From the NCBI GenBank assembly GCA_041655275.1, contig JBBAFU010000001.1, positions 1 through 64,000 of the forward strand: 64,000 nt of DNA. The letters run 5' to 3'. The notes beneath the pieces were generated by a model. That model did no database searches and was not told the DNA's origin. It worked only from the letters and a program-made list of their open reading frames with translations. Below, piece after piece: positions 49,084 through 57,962 of this stretch. A program made the translations under genes and the position numbers. Within the stretch, counting starts at the first letter, position 1. The number at the start of each line of letters is the position of its first letter. This stretch comes from JAJYRX01 sp041655275. Lineage in GTDB: Bacteria; Pseudomonadota; Gammaproteobacteria; Burkholderiales; Burkholderiaceae_B.

Positions 49084-49713
49084 CTAGAGGGCCTGGTTGC
49101 GGATCAGACCGACGGCCAGGCCTTCGATGACGAAATCATCCTGCGGACCCACGTCCATCGGTGAGAAATCAGGATTTTCAGGCAGCAGGCGCAGTTGCCC
49201 GCTTTGCCGGAACAGGCGTTTCACCGTGACCTCGTCGCCCAGGCGGGCGACAATGATTTGCCCGTGCAGGGCATCCGGCGTCTTGTGTACGGCCAGCAGA
49301 TCCCCATCCAGGATGCCGGCATCGCGCATGCTGGCCCCGCGAACCCGCAGCAGATAATCCGGGCGGCGAGCGAACAGTGAAGCCTGCACGCCCACCTCAG
49401 CCTCGATGTTTTCACTGGCCAGGATGGGATGGCCGGCCGCAACCCGGCCCACGATGGGCAGCATGAAGCCGCTGCCCGGTTCGGTGCCGGTGGCAGCATC
49501 ATTCAGCAGGCGGATGCCGCGTGAGGCACCAGGGGTCAGTGCGATGGCCCCCTTGCGTGCCAGGGCACGCAGATGATCTTCGGCGGCATTGGCCGACCGG
49601 AAACCCAGGGCCTGCGCGATTTCTGCACGGGTCGGTGGAAAGCCGCTGCGCCGGATTTCATCGCGGATGAGATCCAGCACCTGCTGCTGACGACGTGTAA
49701 GCGATTGGGACAT
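49084..49713 (-). CDS. lexA: LexA repressor
   Basis: The 209-residue SOS repressor has an N-terminal winged helix (TRAEIAQALGFRSANAAEDH), the self-cleavage site A93-G94, Ser128 in GASM and Lys165 in TVKR. RecA filaments trigger self-cleavage. ATG 49713 matches the usual N-terminus; an in-frame ATG at 49719 would add MT. A perfect SOS box lies immediately upstream, so autorepression is clear from sequence. Confidence 0.96.
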   Translation of the reverse strand: MSQSLTRRQQQVLDLIRDEIRRSGFPPTRAEIAQALGFRSANAAEDHLRALARKGAIALTPGASRGIRLLNDAATGTEPGSGFMLPIVGRVAAGHPILASENIEAEVGVQASLFARRPDYLLRVRGASMRDAGILDGDLLAVHKTPDALHGQIIVARLGDEVTVKRLFRQSGQLRLLPENPDFSPMDVGPQDDFVIEGLAVGLIRNQAL

Positions 49714-49724
49714 GGTCATCCAGG

Positions 49725-49740
49725 CTGTATGAATGTACAG
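49725..49740. promoter_or_regulatory. LexA/SOS box
   Basis: CTGTATGAATGTACAG is a perfect CTGT-N8-ACAG palindrome, 12 bp before the lexA start at 49713. It is the expected self-repression site. It is close to the start codon, which favours the downstream ATG. Confidence 0.93.
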
Positions 49741-49770
49741 CCTGGATTGTCCGTCATCCGCGCCCGAAAA

Positions 49771-50973
49771 TCAAGCGATGACGCTGGCAATGGCTCTGGC
49801 GACGGTATCGATATTGCCGCTGTTCAGCGAAGCCACGCAGATGCGGCCCGTACCGACGGCGTAGATGCCGTGGTCCTCGCGCAGACGCTCCACCTGCTCG
49901 CGACTCAGGCCGGAGTAGGAGAACATGCCGCGCTGGCGCAGGATGAAGCTGAAATCCTGTGATGCGCCATGGGCCTTGAGCTTTTCCACGAGCTGTTCGC
50001 GCATGCTGCGGATGCGCTCGCGCATCTCCGCCAGCTCTTCTTCCCACAGGGCGCGCAATTCGGGCGAATTGAGAATCGTGGCCACCGTGCGGGCGCCATG
50101 GATGGGCGGGTTGGAATAGTTGGTGCGGATGACGCGCTTGAGCTGACTGAGCACGCGCTCCGACTCGTCCTGGCTGGAAGACAGCAGGGTGAGGGCGCCG
50201 ACACGCTCGCCGTACAGCGAGAACGATTTGGAGAAGGAGGAGCTGATCAGCATGGTGATATCCATGCCGGCAAACAGTCGCACAACGGCGGCATCCGGCT
50301 CCAGGCCTTCGCCAAAGCCCTGGTAGGCGATGTCCAGGAAAGGCAGGAGTTCGCGCTCCTTGATCAGCGTGGCGATCTGCTTCCATTGCTCGGCCGTGGG
50401 GTCCATGCCCGTTGGATTGTGGCAGCAGGCGTGCAGAACGACGATGGTGCGTCGCGGCAACCCTTGCAGGCAGGCCAGCATTCCCGCGAAGTCCAGTCCC
50501 CGGGTGGCGGCGTCATAATACGGGTAGGTGTCAACCTGGAAGCCGGCACGTTCGAACAGTGCACGGTGGTTTTCCCAGCTCGGATCGCTGATGACCACAT
50601 GGGCTTCGGGCAGCAGGCGTCGCAGGAAGTCGGCACCGAGCCTGAGTGCGCCCGTGCCACCCAGCGATTGCGCCGTCAGCAGGCGGCCACTGTTCAGCAG
50701 CTCGGGGTTATCACCGAACAGCAAGGTTTGTGCACCCTGGTTGTAGCCCGCGATGCCTTCCATGGGCAGATAGCCGCGGGGTGCGCCGGCCTGGGCCATG
50801 GCGAGTTCGGCCTGGTGCACGGCCCGCAGCAGGGGCAGACGACCCTGGTCGTCATGATAGACGCCCGCGCCAAGGTTGACCTTGGATTCACGGGGATCGG
50901 CATTGAATTGCTCGTTCAGGCCAAAAATGGGGTCGCGCGGGGCGAGCTCAACAGATTCGAAAGGTGAGTTCAT
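49771..50973 (-). CDS. tyrB: Aromatic-amino-acid / aspartate aminotransferase
   Basis: The 400-residue class I PLP enzyme has LNLGAG-like VNLGAGVY, CHNPTGMDPT (PLP-phosphate region) and Lys249 in SSSFSKSFSLYGERVG. The subgroup is AspC/TyrB; choosing TyrB over AspC rests on general similarity and is less certain. It moves amino groups for Tyr, Phe or Asp synthesis. It diverges from uvrB over 126 bp. Confidence 0.9.
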   Translation of the reverse strand: MNSPFESVELAPRDPIFGLNEQFNADPRESKVNLGAGVYHDDQGRLPLLRAVHQAELAMAQAGAPRGYLPMEGIAGYNQGAQTLLFGDNPELLNSGRLLTAQSLGGTGALRLGADFLRRLLPEAHVVISDPSWENHRALFERAGFQVDTYPYYDAATRGLDFAGMLACLQGLPRRTIVVLHACCHNPTGMDPTAEQWKQIATLIKERELLPFLDIAYQGFGEGLEPDAAVVRLFAGMDITMLISSSFSKSFSLYGERVGALTLLSSSQDESERVLSQLKRVIRTNYSNPPIHGARTVATILNSPELRALWEEELAEMRERIRSMREQLVEKLKAHGASQDFSFILRQRGMFSYSGLSREQVERLREDHGIYAVGTGRICVASLNSGNIDTVARAIASVIA

Positions 50974-51099
50974 GGGCGTGGCAGGCAGCGATGAGAGATG
51001 AAAAGTGCAGAAGGGCCCTGAAGATAGGGATAGATGGGATAATAAGGGGTTTACCCTGATTGTGTCCAGTCAATTTACCGCTGAACCACATATTTGCCC

Positions 51100-53124
51100 A
51101 TGAATGCACCCACGCCCGGTTTTATCTCTTTTCCAGACAGCCCGTTCCAGCTTTTCCAGCCCTACCCGCCGGCAGGAGATCAGCCCGCCGCCATCGATGC
51201 GCTGGTCGAGGGCATTGAGGATGGCCTCATGTGCCAGACGCTGCTCGGCGTGACGGGATCGGGCAAGACCTTCACCATGGCCAATGTGATTGCACGTACC
51301 GGGCGTCCCACGCTGGTACTGGCACCCAACAAGACCCTGGCAGCCCAGCTCTATGCGGAAATGCGTGAGTTCTTCCCGAACAATGCCGTCGAATATTTCG
51401 TTTCCTACTACGATTACTATCAGCCCGAAGCCTATGTGGCGGCACGCGACCTGTTCATCGAGAAGGATTCATCCATCAACGAGCATATCGAGCAGATGCG
51501 CCTGTCGGCCACCAAGAGCCTGCTGGAGCGTCGCGACACCATCATCGTCGCTTCCGTTTCCTGCATTTACGGTATCGGCAATCCGGGCGATTACCACGCG
51601 ATGGTGCTCACCTTGCGCAAGGGTGACATCATCGGGCGCCAGGAGGTGCTGGCACGCCTGGTGGCCATGCAGTATGAGCGCAATGACACGGATTTCACAC
51701 GCGGAACCTTTCGGGCGCGTGGCGAGGTCATCGACGTCTTTCCGGCTGAACACGCCGAGCTGGCGCTGCGCATCACCCTGTTCGACGACGAGATCGAGTC
51801 CCTGCAGACCTTCGATCCGCTCACGGGTGGCGTGCGTCAGGATCTGTTGCGCTTCACGGTGTTCCCCGGCTCGCACTATGTGACGCCGCGCGACACGGTG
51901 TTGCGGGCTATCGAGACCATCAAGGAGGAGCTGCGCGAGCGCTCGGCCGAACTCGTGGCCGACGGTCGTCTGGTCGAGGCCCAGCGTCTGGAGCAGCGCA
52001 CGCGCTTCGATCTCGAGATGCTGCAGGAGCTGGGCTTCTGCAAGGGCATCGAGAACTACTCCCGTCATTTCTCGGGTGCGGCGCCGGGCGAACCGCCGCC
52101 GACACTCATCGACTACCTGCCGGCCGACGCCCTCATGTTCATTGACGAGAGCCATGTCACCATGGGCCAGCTGGGCGGTATGTATCGCGGGGACAGATCG
52201 CGCAAGGAAACGCTGGTGCAATACGGTTTCCGCCTGCCGTCGGCGCTGGACAATCGCCCGCTCAAGCTGGAGGAGTTCGAGCAACGCATGCGCCAGTGCG
52301 TGTTCATCTCGGCGACGCCGGCACAGTATGAGGAAACCCACTCCGATCAGGTGGTGCAGCAGGTGGTGCGGCCCACCGGTCTGGTCGATCCGCGGGTTGA
52401 GGTGCGGCCGGCGGGCACCCAGGTGGATGATCTGCTGGGCGAGATCAAGCTCAGGGTGGCAGCCGGCGAGCGTGTGCTCGTGACCACGCTGACCAAGCGT
52501 ATGGCCGAGGATCTGGCGGATTATCTGTCGGAGAACGGCGTACGCGTGCGTTACCTGCACTCGGATATCGATACCGTCGAGCGGGTCGAGATCATCCGCG
52601 ATCTGCGCCTGGGCCAGTTCGACGTCCTGGTCGGCATCAACCTGCTTCGCGAAGGCCTGGACATTCCCGAAGTGTCGCTCGTGGCCATACTGGATGCCGA
52701 CAAGGAAGGCTTTCTGCGCTCGGAGCGCAGCCTGATCCAGACCATAGGGCGTGCGGCGCGCAACATCAACGGACATGCCATTCTGTATGCCGATGTGGTC
52801 ACCGACTCCATGGCACGGGCCATGGGCGAGACGGCACGCCGGCGCGAACGCCAGGAGGCTTTCAATCTTGAGCACGGCATTACGGCTCGTGGTGTGAGCA
52901 AGGCGGTGCGCGAGCTGATAGACGGTGTCTATGCGCCGGCGGAGGCGCCGCAGGAAGAAGAGGTGATCGATGCCGGCCTGCTGGCTGACGAGAAACGGCT
53001 GGCGCGTGAAATCCGCCGGCTGGAGAAGGCCATGATGGACCACGCACGCAATCTGGAGTTCGAGGAAGCGGCGCTTGCCCGTGATCGCTTGCAGCGCTTG
53101 CGCGAGAAGGCCTTCATGCAGTGA
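51100..53124 (+). CDS. uvrB: Excinuclease ABC subunit B
   Basis: The 674-residue UvrB has Walker A GVTGSGKTFTMANV, the beta-hairpin region YYDYYQPEAYV, helicase motifs DESHVTMGQ and GINLLREGLDIPE, and the C-terminal UVR motif (MMDHARNLEFEEAALARDRL). It verifies damage in nucleotide excision repair. ATG 51100 gives MNAPTPGFISFPDSPF; a TTG at 51094 in frame is less likely. I found no SOS box in the gap. Confidence 0.96.
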   Translation: MNAPTPGFISFPDSPFQLFQPYPPAGDQPAAIDALVEGIEDGLMCQTLLGVTGSGKTFTMANVIARTGRPTLVLAPNKTLAAQLYAEMREFFPNNAVEYFVSYYDYYQPEAYVAARDLFIEKDSSINEHIEQMRLSATKSLLERRDTIIVASVSCIYGIGNPGDYHAMVLTLRKGDIIGRQEVLARLVAMQYERNDTDFTRGTFRARGEVIDVFPAEHAELALRITLFDDEIESLQTFDPLTGGVRQDLLRFTVFPGSHYVTPRDTVLRAIETIKEELRERSAELVADGRLVEAQRLEQRTRFDLEMLQELGFCKGIENYSRHFSGAAPGEPPPTLIDYLPADALMFIDESHVTMGQLGGMYRGDRSRKETLVQYGFRLPSALDNRPLKLEEFEQRMRQCVFISATPAQYEETHSDQVVQQVVRPTGLVDPRVEVRPAGTQVDDLLGEIKLRVAAGERVLVTTLTKRMAEDLADYLSENGVRVRYLHSDIDTVERVEIIRDLRLGQFDVLVGINLLREGLDIPEVSLVAILDADKEGFLRSERSLIQTIGRAARNINGHAILYADVVTDSMARAMGETARRRERQEAFNLEHGITARGVSKAVRELIDGVYAPAEAPQEEEVIDAGLLADEKRLAREIRRLEKAMMDHARNLEFEEAALARDRLQRLREKAFMQ

Positions 53125-53247
53125 TGTCGCAAAAAGGCGACACGCCTGTCCGATATAAAGTGACGGGCCGGGAAAAAGAGGCGGGAATTGTATCAGCTAT
53201 TCGAAAACTCTTGCTTTCTTCGGGGTTTTCCCGCACACTCATGCCTC

Positions 53248-53736
53248 ATGAACAAAGTACTTTTCGTCTCCATGGGTAATCTCTGCCGCTCACCGAGCGC
53301 AGAAAGCGTCTTCCGCAGTCTCATAGACGAGGCGGGGCTTTCCGAGCAGGTAATGGTAGATTCAGCTGGCACCCACAGCTTCCACATTGGCGAGGCACCT
53401 GATGCCCGTGCCCAGCAGGCCGGCCGCAAGCGCGGCTACGACCTGTCCGGTATTCAGGTCCGCCAGATCACCGCTGACGACTTCCGCGAGTTCGACCTCA
53501 TCCTGGCCATGGATTGGGAAAACCTGTCTGCACTGCAGCAGATGTGTCCCAAGCTGTATCGCCACAAGCTCATGCTGTTGATGCGCTTCTCGAACGAGTT
53601 CGAGGAAGCCACCGTGCCCGATCCCTATTACGGCGGGCCCGAAGCCTTCAACAAGATGTTCGACTACATCGAGGATGCCTGTCAGGGCGTGTTCGAGCAG
53701 GTGCGCAAACGCGTCACACAGTATCAGGCGGCCTGA
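53248..53736 (+). CDS. Low-molecular-weight protein-tyrosine-phosphatase family protein (catalytic Cys reads Ser)
   Basis: The 162-residue protein has the whole LMW-PTP fold, but the P-loop reads VSMGNLCRSP. The nucleophile of the CX5R signature (Cys in VCxGNxCRSP) is Ser8, coded TCC. Second Cys13, Arg14 and the general acid Asp125 in DPYYGG are kept. With Ser in place of Cys the enzyme should bind but hardly hydrolyse phosphotyrosine. ATG 53248 begins the conserved strand MNKVLFV. It lies between uvrB and iscR. Confidence 0.87.
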   Translation: MNKVLFVSMGNLCRSPSAESVFRSLIDEAGLSEQVMVDSAGTHSFHIGEAPDARAQQAGRKRGYDLSGIQVRQITADDFREFDLILAMDWENLSALQQMCPKLYRHKLMLLMRFSNEFEEATVPDPYYGGPEAFNKMFDYIEDACQGVFEQVRKRVTQYQAA

Positions 53737-53769
53737 ACCCGGCTGTACGAAGCAGCGTCCGGCAGTTTC

Positions 53770-53812
53770 AGACCCCGGAGCCCTTGTCCTGAGGGCCCGG
53801 GGTCTTGTCGTT
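53770..53812 (+). terminator. Rho-independent terminator after the phosphatase gene
   Basis: AGACCCCGG-A-GCCC (53770-53783) pairs with GGGCCCGGGGTCT (53793-53805) with one bulged A, loop TTGTCCTGA, followed by TGTCGTTT. It separates the phosphatase from the isc operon. Confidence 0.8.
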
Positions 53813-53829
53813 TCCGATTGATTTCCGTT

Positions 53830-53848
53830 GATAATGGTCATCATTACC
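53830..53848. promoter_or_regulatory. Fur box upstream of iscR
   Basis: GATAATGGTCATCATTACC matches the 19-bp Fur consensus at 16 of 19 positions by my hand alignment. It lies just upstream of the IscR site, so iron repression of the isc operon through Fur is likely, alongside IscR. Confidence 0.75.
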
Positions 53849-53860
53849 CTGCTTTCTGCT

Positions 53861-53885
53861 ATACTTGACTTGTTTAGTCGGGTAT
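53861..53885. promoter_or_regulatory. IscR type 1 binding site and -10 region
   Basis: The palindromic half-sites ATACTTGACT and AGTCGGGTAT around TGTTT match the type 1 IscR motif bound by the 2Fe-2S form. TATACT at 53860-53865, a -10-like hexamer, overlaps it, so IscR would block RNA polymerase. It lies 60 bp before iscR. Confidence 0.85.
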
Positions 53886-53945
53886 AAGGCCGCCCGTCTG
53901 GTCGGCAGCCCGTCACCATTGCCTTCATCAGGTAAGGAGACCATC

Positions 53946-54449
53946 ATGCGCTTGACTACGAAAGGGCGTTTTGCCGTGACCGCCATGATTGACCTGGGCC
54001 TGCGCCAGCACAGCGGTCCGGTCACGCTGGCCACCATCAGCGAGCGCCAGAATATTTCCCTGTCCTATCTGGAGCAGCTGTTTGGCAAGCTGCGCCGGCA
54101 TGAGCTGGTCTCCAGCGTGCGTGGCCCCGGCGGCGGCTATAACCTGGGGCGGCTGGCACGCCACATCACCGTGGCCGACATCGTTCTGGCGGTCGATGAG
54201 CCGCTGGATTCCACCCAATGCGGAGGGCTGGGCAATTGCAACGTGGGGCGCAACGGACGCAGCGGAACCTGCATGACGCATGAGCTCTGGTCAGCGCTGA
54301 ATCGCAAGGTGGTAGACTTTCTGGATTCTGTATCCCTGCAGGATCTGATCGATCGCGAGCGTATGCGTCTGCTTGAGGAAGCCAGCAAGACGCACAAGGT
54401 CACGCTAAAATCGGGTCCTGTGACCAAGGCGTCACCGATGTCCGTCTGA
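53946..54449 (+). CDS. iscR: Fe-S cluster assembly transcription factor IscR
   Basis: The 167-residue Rrf2-type regulator starts MRLTTKGRFAVTAMIDL with an N-terminal winged helix and holds its 2Fe-2S cluster by Cys92, Cys98, Cys109 and His112. The second-to-third Cys spacing is five residues longer than in E. coli. Holo-IscR represses its own operon at the type 1 site upstream; ATG 53946 follows AAGGAGA. Confidence 0.95.
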   Translation: MRLTTKGRFAVTAMIDLGLRQHSGPVTLATISERQNISLSYLEQLFGKLRRHELVSSVRGPGGGYNLGRLARHITVADIVLAVDEPLDSTQCGGLGNCNVGRNGRSGTCMTHELWSALNRKVVDFLDSVSLQDLIDRERMRLLEEASKTHKVTLKSGPVTKASPMSV

Positions 54450-54472
54450 CGCCCCGTTTCAATGTGAGTCTC

Positions 54473-55660
54473 ATGCCGGTCAGCGACACTTCTGCGGGCA
54501 CCATGCCCATCTATCTCGACAACGCCGCCACCACGCCCGTTGATCCCGTGGTGCTGGAACACATGCTGCCCTGGCTGGGCGCACGCTTTGGCAATCCGGC
54601 CTCCACCAGCCATGCCTATGGCTGGGATGCGGAAGAGGCCGTGGAGCAGGCCAGGGCGCAGGTTGCCGGTCTTGTTGGCGTGCAGCCGCGCGAGATCGTG
54701 TGGACGTCCGGTGCCACGGAATCCGACAATCTCGCGCTCAAGGGGGTGGCGCAGTTCCACGCCGGGCGCGGGCGCCACATCATTACCGTATGTACCGAAC
54801 ACAAGGCCGTGCTGGATGCCTGCCGTGCACTGGAGCAGCAGGGCTTCGAGCTCACCGTGCTGCCGGTGCAGGCAGACGGCCTGCTCGCACCGGGCGCGCT
54901 CGAGGACGCCCTGCGGCCCGATACCATCCTGGTTTCGGTCATGCATGTCAATAACGAGATCGGTGTCATCCAGGACATTGCTGCACTGGGCGCCGTGTGC
55001 CGCGAGCGCGGCGTGCTGTTCCATGTCGACGCCGCCCAGTCCGCCGGCAAGCTGCCCATTGATCTGTCCCGCCTGCCGGTTGATCTGATGTCGTTTTCGG
55101 CACACAAGGTCTACGGGCCCAAGGGCATAGGCGCCTTGTACGTACGCCGTGCACGCGAAGTCCGCCTGGCGGCCCAGATGCACGGCGGTGGACACGAGCG
55201 CGGCATGCGTTCGGGTACCTTGCCCACACACCAGATCGTCGGCATGGGCGCTGCTTTTGCCCGTGCCGCCGAGCTGATGGCTGAAGAGCACCGCCGCCTG
55301 CAAGGCCTGCAGCGGCGTCTGTGGCAAGGCCTGCAGGGTCTGGAGGGTGTGCTGCTTAACGGCAGTGCCACACAGCGCGTGCCGCACAACCTGAACATCA
55401 GTGTGCCCCACGTGGAAGGCGAGGCGCTCATCATGGCGCTCGAGGGCCTGGCTGTCTCCAGCGGCTCGGCCTGCACATCGGCCAGTCTCGAGCCGTCCTA
55501 TGTATTGAAGGCGCTGGGACGGTCCGACGAGCTGGCACACGCATCCCTGCGCATCAGTCTGGGGCGCTTCACCACCGGACAGGATATCGACACCGCCATC
55601 GCCATCATCACGCAGCAGGTCGAGCGCCTGCGTGCGCTCTCGCCGGTCTGGGTGGCCTGA
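54473..55660 (+). CDS. iscS: Cysteine desulfurase IscS
   Basis: The 395-residue PLP enzyme takes sulfur from cysteine. MPIYLDNAATTPVDP, the PLP Lys in SFSAHKVYGPKGIGALY and the mobile-loop Cys in SSGSACTSASLEPSYVL are present. Start candidates are GTG 54464, ATG 54473 and ATG 54503; I chose 54473. The stop TGA overlaps the iscU ATG at 55660. Confidence 0.95.
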   Translation: MPVSDTSAGTMPIYLDNAATTPVDPVVLEHMLPWLGARFGNPASTSHAYGWDAEEAVEQARAQVAGLVGVQPREIVWTSGATESDNLALKGVAQFHAGRGRHIITVCTEHKAVLDACRALEQQGFELTVLPVQADGLLAPGALEDALRPDTILVSVMHVNNEIGVIQDIAALGAVCRERGVLFHVDAAQSAGKLPIDLSRLPVDLMSFSAHKVYGPKGIGALYVRRAREVRLAAQMHGGGHERGMRSGTLPTHQIVGMGAAFARAAELMAEEHRRLQGLQRRLWQGLQGLEGVLLNGSATQRVPHNLNISVPHVEGEALIMALEGLAVSSGSACTSASLEPSYVLKALGRSDELAHASLRISLGRFTTGQDIDTAIAIITQQVERLRALSPVWVA

Positions 55661-56049
55661 TGGCGGCAGCACGCTATGGCGAGAAGGTGCGGGAACACTT
55701 CCGCCAACCGCGCAATGCCGGCGCGTTCGATCCCGCCGCCCCGGGGATCCTGACCGGTGAAGCCGGCGCTACCGATCAGGGCGGGCTGGTGCGCCTGCAA
55801 CTGCGTCTGGATGCGTCGGGTATGATTGAGGATACCCGCTTCAAGGCCTATGGCTGCGGCGTTACGATCGCTGCAGCCTCCTGGACGAGTGAATGGCTCA
55901 AAGGCAAGACACTCGAACAGGCCCGCAGCCTGTCGGCACAGCAGATATCAACAGCGCTGGAATTATCTGCAGCAAAGCTGCATTGTGCGCTGCTGGTGGA
56001 AGAAGCCCTGGGCGCGGCAATGGCCGGCAAGCAGCTTGAACAGGAGTGA
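55660..56049 (+). CDS. IscU-like Fe-S scaffold protein, variant cluster site
   Basis: The 129-residue NifU-N/IscU protein keeps YSEKV-like RYGEKVREHF, FKAYGCGVTIAAASWTSEWL (Cys66) and KLHCALLVEEAL (His108, Cys109). In the first ligand loop the usual GAPACGD reads GATDQGG, so the Cys is Gln40 and the Asp is Gly42. With two of three cysteines it may form a weak or different cluster site or act only as a carrier. It sits between iscS and iscA in the operon. Confidence 0.88.
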   Translation: MAAARYGEKVREHFRQPRNAGAFDPAAPGILTGEAGATDQGGLVRLQLRLDASGMIEDTRFKAYGCGVTIAAASWTSEWLKGKTLEQARSLSAQQISTALELSAAKLHCALLVEEALGAAMAGKQLEQE

Positions 56050-56056
56050 AACAGTC

Positions 56057-56380
56057 ATGGCAATTATTTTGACTCAGCAGGCGGCCGACCATATCCAGCG
56101 CCATCTGCAGAAGCGCGGCGCAGGCCTGGGCCTGCGTCTGGGTGTGCGCACCACGGGATGTTCGGGTCTGGCGTACAAGCTGGACTATGTGGACGAACCC
56201 AATATCGATGACCAGGTGGTCGAGCAGCTGGGCGTGAAGGTCTTCATTGATCCCAGGAGCTTGCCGTTTCTGGAGGGCACCCGGCTCGACTATGCCCGTG
56301 AAGGTCTGAATGCAGGCTTTCGCTTCAGCAATCCGAACGAGAAAGCCGCCTGCGGCTGCGGGGAATCCTTCACGGTCTGA
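56057..56380 (+). CDS. iscA: Iron-sulfur cluster assembly protein IscA
   Basis: The 107-residue A-type carrier has the three Cys ligands: one in TTGCSGLAYKLDYV and two in the C-terminal CGCGESFTV. It passes 4Fe-4S clusters to targets. ATG 56057 is 8 bp after iscU. hscB, hscA, fdx and iscX, the usual followers, are not in the window; lysS comes next on the other strand. Confidence 0.95.
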   Translation: MAIILTQQAADHIQRHLQKRGAGLGLRLGVRTTGCSGLAYKLDYVDEPNIDDQVVEQLGVKVFIDPRSLPFLEGTRLDYAREGLNAGFRFSNPNEKAACGCGESFTV

Positions 56381-56421
56381 ACCGGCCGGCGGCAGCCGGA
56401 CGACAGCCGTTCCCTGCGCCC

Positions 56422-57954
56422 TCAGTCCTCCGGGCGCAGGTGCGGGAACAGGATCACGTCCCGGATGCTGGCGCTGTCGGTGAGCAGCATGATGAGGCGG
56501 TCGATGCCGATGCCGCAGCCGCCGGTGGGCGGCATGCCGTATTCCAGCGCGCGGATGTAGTCCGCATCGTAATACATCGCTTCCTCGTCACCGGCCTCCT
56601 TGGCCTGCATCTGGCGCAGGAAGCGCTCGGCCTGATCCTCAGGGTCGTTCAGCTCGGAAAACCCGTTGGCGATCTCGCGCCCTGCGATGAAGAGCTCGAA
56701 GCGTTCGGTGATACCTTCGACATGGTCGGACGCCCGCGCCAGCGGTGAGACTTCCGCCGGATAATCCACGATGAAGACCGGTGCCCAGAGGGCGGGCTCG
56801 GCGGTTTCCTCGAACAGGGCCAGCTGCAGTCCACCCAGGCCGGCATTGGCCACCGGTGCAGCCTGCATGTCGACGCCGAGGCGGGCCAGCTCAGCCTGCA
56901 GGAATACCTCGTCTGCGAGCTGCTCCGCGGTGTAGTGTGTTGCATGGCGCTGTATCGCCTGCGTCATGCTCAGGCGCTCGAAGGGCTGTTCCAGATCGAG
57001 CGTGCGCCCCTGGTATTGCAGCACCGCCGTGCCACAGCTGGCGCGTGCCACTGCACGCAACAATGACTCGGTGAAATCCATCAGCCAGTGATATTCGGTG
57101 TAGGCGGCGTAGAATTCCATCATGGTGAATTCGGGATTGTGCCGCGGACTTAGCCCTTCATTGCGGAAGTTGCGGTTGATCTCGAACACACGCTCCAGGC
57201 CGCCCACGATCAGGCGCTTGAGATAGAGCTCGGGCGCGATGCGCAGGTACATATCCATGTCGAGCGCGTTGTGGTGGGTGACGAAAGGCCGTGCGCTGGC
57301 ACCACCGGGAATGGGGTGCAGCATGGGGGTTTCCACTTCCAGAAAACCGGCATCAAGCATGAAATGGCGGATGTGGCCGATCGCAGCGCTGCGCAACAGG
57401 AAGGTGTTGCGCGTGGCTTCATTCATGATCAGATCAACGTAGCGTTGGCGATAGCGGATTTCCTGATCGGCCAGGCCGTGAAATTTGTCGGGCAGGGGGC
57501 GCAAGGCTTTTGACAGCAGATGGATATGCTGCGCACGGATGGTCAGTTCGCCCCGATTCGTCTTGAACACTTCCCCTTCAACGCCCAGGATGTCGCCAAT
57601 GTCCCAGGTCCTGAACGCCTGGTAGGCGTCGGCGCCGAGCACGGCACGATCCAGATGAATCTGTATGCGCCCGCTCTGATCCTGCAGGGTGGCAAAACTC
57701 GCCTTGCCCATGACCCGTTTGAGCATCATGCGTCCGGCGACACGGGCCGTGACCTTGCGTGCTTCCAGCGCCTCCTTCTCTTCTTCCCCATGGACCTCGT
57801 GCAGCCGGGCGGCCTTGTCGGCGGGACGGAAGTCATTGGGGTAGACCGGGCCTGCAGCACGCAGCCGCTGCAGTTTTTCGCGCCGTTCGGCAATCAGGCG
57901 GTTTTCATCGGGGTTGCCGGCCGCAGCGGGCGGGTTCGCAGAAGGGGTGGACAT
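56422..57954 (-). CDS. lysS: Lysyl-tRNA synthetase
   Basis: The 510-residue class II synthetase has an N-terminal OB-fold (RVAGRMMLKRVMGKASFATL), motif 2 (FEINRNFRNEGLSPRHNPEFTMM) and motif 3 (GCGIGIDRLIMLL). It charges tRNA-Lys. It lies 8 bp after an SDR gene on the same strand and converges on iscA. Confidence 0.97.
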   Translation of the reverse strand: MSTPSANPPAAAGNPDENRLIAERREKLQRLRAAGPVYPNDFRPADKAARLHEVHGEEEKEALEARKVTARVAGRMMLKRVMGKASFATLQDQSGRIQIHLDRAVLGADAYQAFRTWDIGDILGVEGEVFKTNRGELTIRAQHIHLLSKALRPLPDKFHGLADQEIRYRQRYVDLIMNEATRNTFLLRSAAIGHIRHFMLDAGFLEVETPMLHPIPGGASARPFVTHHNALDMDMYLRIAPELYLKRLIVGGLERVFEINRNFRNEGLSPRHNPEFTMMEFYAAYTEYHWLMDFTESLLRAVARASCGTAVLQYQGRTLDLEQPFERLSMTQAIQRHATHYTAEQLADEVFLQAELARLGVDMQAAPVANAGLGGLQLALFEETAEPALWAPVFIVDYPAEVSPLARASDHVEGITERFELFIAGREIANGFSELNDPEDQAERFLRQMQAKEAGDEEAMYYDADYIRALEYGMPPTGGCGIGIDRLIMLLTDSASIRDVILFPHLRPED

Positions 57955-57962
57955 GGTGAAGC

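Noticed and set aside
50974..51099. SOS box for uvrB
   Set aside because: The closest match, CTGATTGTGTCCAG, has the wrong spacing (CTG-N8-CAG), so no LexA site is claimed.
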